Assembly: GCF_000429925.1 (NCBI RefSeq)
Contig: NZ_AUCU01000024.1
Coordinates: forward strand, 21,215-85,214
Length of the DNA: 64,000 nucleotides
Reading direction: 5' to 3'
From: Desulfatirhabdium butyrativorans DSM 18734
GTDB lineage: Bacteria > Desulfobacterota > Desulfobacteria > Desulfobacterales > Desulfatirhabdiaceae
The position numbers and the translations under genes are program-made. The notes under the pieces were generated by a model that had not been told where the DNA came from, made no database searches, and saw nothing but the letters and a program-made list of their open reading frames with translations. Positions within the stretch are counted from its first letter, which is position 1. Each line of letters starts with the position of its first letter. Below, in pieces: positions 61,608-64,000 of this stretch.

Positions 61608-62828
61608 TCAATCTGCTGATGAACTGCTTGTATCCTCCAGCACCCGCTTCAAAAAATCTTCCAGGGAAACAGCCGTTACCTCCCGTGTAAGGGGGATCGG
61701 GTGGTTCGTCAGTGCCAGCAGGATCGATTCACCTGCAATGATTTGTGGAAAACTTCCTGCAAATTTCACGAGAGACTGTGCAAGCGATACCGATGGGGTC
61801 TTGTTGAGCTTGATTTCGATGGGAACGACCTTGCCAAATGATTTTTCGACAAGAAGATCCACTTCCATTCCGGAGGTTGTTCGCAGGTAAAAAAGTGGGG
61901 GGCGCTGGCCATGATGAAGGAAACGCTTTACGGTTTCTTGTATACAAAAATTTTCAAACAACGGACCGGCCAGGGGACCTTTCAGCAACAGATTCTGATC
62001 CCGGATACCCGTTAAATGGGCCACTATGCCGATATCGAGAAAATAGAGCTTGGGCGCCTTGACAATGCGCTTGCCAAGATTTGCATAATACGGAGGAAGC
62101 AGGTAGATGATCCGGCTTGCTTCCAGGACAGAAAGCCAGTTCCGGATGGTTGGCACCGATACCCCCAAATCCCTGGAATATTCTGAAAGATTCAGCTGTT
62201 GGGCGCAACGGGCTGCAAGAAGCTGAAGGAAACGCTGAAAGTCACGCAGATTGCCGATATTGTAAATGACGCGGATATCCCGTTCCAGATAGGTCTGCAG
62301 ATAGGAAGCGTACCATGCGTGGATATCGACCGCCGGATTTAAGGCAGGCTCGGGATAAGAACCGCTCAGGACCGCATGGATGAAGGCCGATAATGTATCC
62401 GGAAGAGCGAGTTCCCGCCTTTTCTCGTCCACACCAAAAGGAAGCAGCTCAAGCAGGGCGATTCTTCCGGCCAGTGTTTCCCCCAGATTTTTCATCATGG
62501 AAAACTGCTGTGAACCGGTGAATACGAATATTCCATGCTGATCCCGGTTCTTGTCCACCACCATTTTGACATACGAGAGCAAACCGGGCGCATGCTGAAT
62601 TTCATCGATGATGGCCCGTTTACCAAGTGAATCCAGAAAGAACCGGGGATCGTTCAGGGCCTGCTCGCGAAGCAGGGGATCGTCCAGTGTCACATATCGA
62701 TAATCCGGCAGCAGTTGGGTCAGAAGTGTGGACTTTCCTGTCTGACGCGGTCCTGTCAGTACCAGACAGGGAAATGTCTGTAGAAGGCCCAGTAATTTAT
62801 TTTCGATATCACGATGGATGTAATTCAT
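61608..62828 (-). CDS. AAA_14 ATPase with DUF4143 domain
   Basis: 406 aa. Walker A 'LTGPRQTGKSTLLTQLL', Walker B 'RAIIDEIQHAPGLLSYVK', 'GIFVFTGSQQFSMMKNLGET' (sensor), then a C-terminal DUF4143 region with 'LYFLDIGIVAHLTGI' and 'RTTSGMEVDLLVEKSFGKVV' (a nuclease-like DxxV core). Such genes are common, laterally spread and of unclear role. ATG starts at 62837 and 62828 are both possible with weak ribosome-binding sites. It sits next to a broken transposase. Confidence 0.85.
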   Translation of the reverse strand: MNYIHRDIENKLLGLLQTFPCLVLTGPRQTGKSTLLTQLLPDYRYVTLDDPLLREQALNDPRFFLDSLGKRAIIDEIQHAPGLLSYVKMVVDKNRDQHGIFVFTGSQQFSMMKNLGETLAGRIALLELLPFGVDEKRRELALPDTLSAFIHAVLSGSYPEPALNPAVDIHAWYASYLQTYLERDIRVIYNIGNLRDFQRFLQLLAARCAQQLNLSEYSRDLGVSVPTIRNWLSVLEASRIIYLLPPYYANLGKRIVKAPKLYFLDIGIVAHLTGIRDQNLLLKGPLAGPLFENFCIQETVKRFLHHGQRPPLFYLRTTSGMEVDLLVEKSFGKVVPIEIKLNKTPSVSLAQSLVKFAGSFPQIIAGESILLALTNHPIPLTREVTAVSLEDFLKRVLEDTSSSSAD

Positions 62829-62861
62829 ACATCGCATTCTAAATCAAAAAGCCCCATCGAT

Positions 62862-63934
62862 CAATGCAAATTTAAAGTGACACATTCAATCTGCATATCA
62901 TTTGAGCCTGCCTCTTTGTTGCTTCCTGCAGCTTTCCTGCGGCAAATCCCATGTTTCCTAACCCGGCATAGCCGGAACCAAAAAAATACTGGGAAATACG
63001 TAATAAATTGTTTATATCCACTGAAATGAACTTTTTCACCTGAACGCGGGTTGGAGTCAATCAGAGCAACATGCCCCAGGTCCAAGGCATACCGATGGAT
63101 CGCTTCCGCATCGTAAGCCGCATCCATCAAGTCGTACAGATTGGTTACGCGGCTTGCCGTCATTTGCGCCAAAGGAATCGCTACTTGGGAATCATGCAGG
63201 GATGCCGATGTCAAGATGAGACTGACCGGAATTTCCCCATCAACGACATCCGCGTGCAGCTTATAGCCGATCCAGCTTTCTTTGTAGCCCTTGCTATTTT
63301 TTTTGGTTCCAACATTACATGCCTGCGGCAAATCCGCAAGGTTGGCTTCCAGGCTGCGATCCGGCTGCAATTCCAAACGCTTGGGTTCCACGGGAGGAGC
63401 TTGTTCGCCCTTCTTCCTTCGCCCGCGTTTACCCTTGGGCCTTGCGGCCTTGGGTTCCTTTTTCGCTGGCTTCTCCCGCGCCTCGATGGCCGTCGAATCC
63501 CGGCTGACATGTCCGGCAATCTTGTCGCCATAGTTCTTGACAATCATGGCGCGATGAATTTTGTTCAAAACTTCACTTTCCGAGAACTGAGTAAAAGCTC
63601 GGGAAAACGTGGACAGCGAGGGGATTGCCCAAATCGTTTCCCAGCCACACAAACGTCTAAGGTTCTTGCATGACTTTAAATGTTCCACCAGAATTTCCGT
63701 AGTCTGAAAGTCATAGACCGCCTTGGCTACAAACGCTTTTAACAGGTTGAGCCGCCTTTTCGGCTTTCATCCGTTGCCAATCCAGCAAAACTGCTGCAGG
63801 AATCGTTCGGGTTTTATCAGTTCAATGACGGAAACAAAATGCTTCTGCCTTTCTGTGAGCGGATCCAACTCTTCTTCCAGCCACGGGAAAAGAGTTAATT
63901 GTATGGTGTTCCAAAGACTGATGAGCCCGTGCAT
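62862..63934 (-). pseudogene. Degenerate DDE transposase (IS1182/IS5-like) with in-frame UGA and lost C-terminus
   Basis: The ATG at 63934 follows AGCAGGAGGAAAAT and begins 'MHGLISLWNTIQLTLFPWLE'. The frame meets TGA at codon 56 (63769-63767, '...CWIGNG*KPKRRLNLLKAF'), then continues in the same frame with 'LRRLCGWETIW', the first catalytic Asp in 'HVSRDSTAIEARE' and the second in 'LYDLMDAAYDAEAIH'. Homology to the family ends near 'LIDSNPRSG' (about 63045) before the catalytic Glu and the final domain, after which the sequence is unrelated. I see no terminal inverted repeats inside the window; the right end may lie past 64000. Confidence 0.8.
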
Positions 63935-64000
63935 ATTTTCCTCCTGCTTATTAAAGTTGAATCATGTTGTAAGCATGAAAAGGAAAATAGCATATGTTAT

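Overview
The window looks like a chromosomal segment of an anaerobic deltaproteobacterium (Desulfobacterota, probably a Desulfobacterales-like sulfate reducer; this is inference, since no rRNA or sulfate-reduction gene is present). The clues are a CooC-type maturation ATPase, acyl-CoA dehydrogenase and acyl-CoA ligase genes, many cobalamin-type radical SAM genes, a DUF362-ferredoxin protein, frequent GTG/TTG starts and short ATGA/TGATG gene overlaps.

Layout. 1-12091 (+): an exopolysaccharide locus with a Wza-like exporter, a Wzc-like co-polymerase whose kinase motifs are degraded, a Wzx flippase, a Wzy/ligase protein, a GT-C glycosyltransferase, a membrane protein, an SGNH hydrolase and a GH39-like glycosidase. 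12258-25724 (+): an unusual cluster of five cobalamin-type radical SAM proteins, two LpxL-like acyltransferases with altered HX4E motifs, a GT9, a DUF362-ferredoxin protein and a GT2. 25897-32260 (-): an SGNH protein, two proline-rich exported proteins, and the run yggT-divIVA-pilT-pilT2-zinc-ribbon pseudo-receiver-53-aa protein. 33055-38524 (+): TPR protein, rsmA, tmk, a cysteine synthase fused to a cysteinyl-tRNA synthetase-like domain that has lost its catalytic motifs, and an unknown protein. 38699-44390 (-): acyl-CoA dehydrogenase, phasin-like protein, a polyprenyl-phospho-arabinose type set (UbiA-like, DprE1-like, DprE2-like), MoaD-like and E1-like proteins. 44737-52334 (+): CooC-like, AcuC-like deacetylase, AcuB-like CBS-ACT protein, PrmA, MBL hydrolase, sirtuin, QueF, FlgT_C-like lipoprotein, Gate-domain transporter. 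52629-54278 (-): acyl-CoA ligase. 54895-61475 (+): anti-sigma-type kinase, DHH phosphoesterase, tilS, ftsH, folP, coaX. 61608-63934 (-): an AAA_14/DUF4143 ATPase and a broken transposase.

Running through the whole window is a family of short palindromic intergenic elements (about 70-130 bp, one of 311 bp) with inverted ends of the type GTGCCTGAACGGAAA / TTTCCGTTCAGGCAC. I count eleven copies plus fragments. They lie at operon boundaries, directly after stop codons, or just before starts. Two copies 13.7 kb apart differ at two positions, and one copy carries compensating changes in both ends.

The observations most worth following are the cysteine synthase/dead-CysRS fusion, the radical SAM-acyltransferase cluster, and the palindromic element family. 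No tRNA, rRNA or CRISPR array was found. All start choices, boundaries and functions are read by eye from the sequence.
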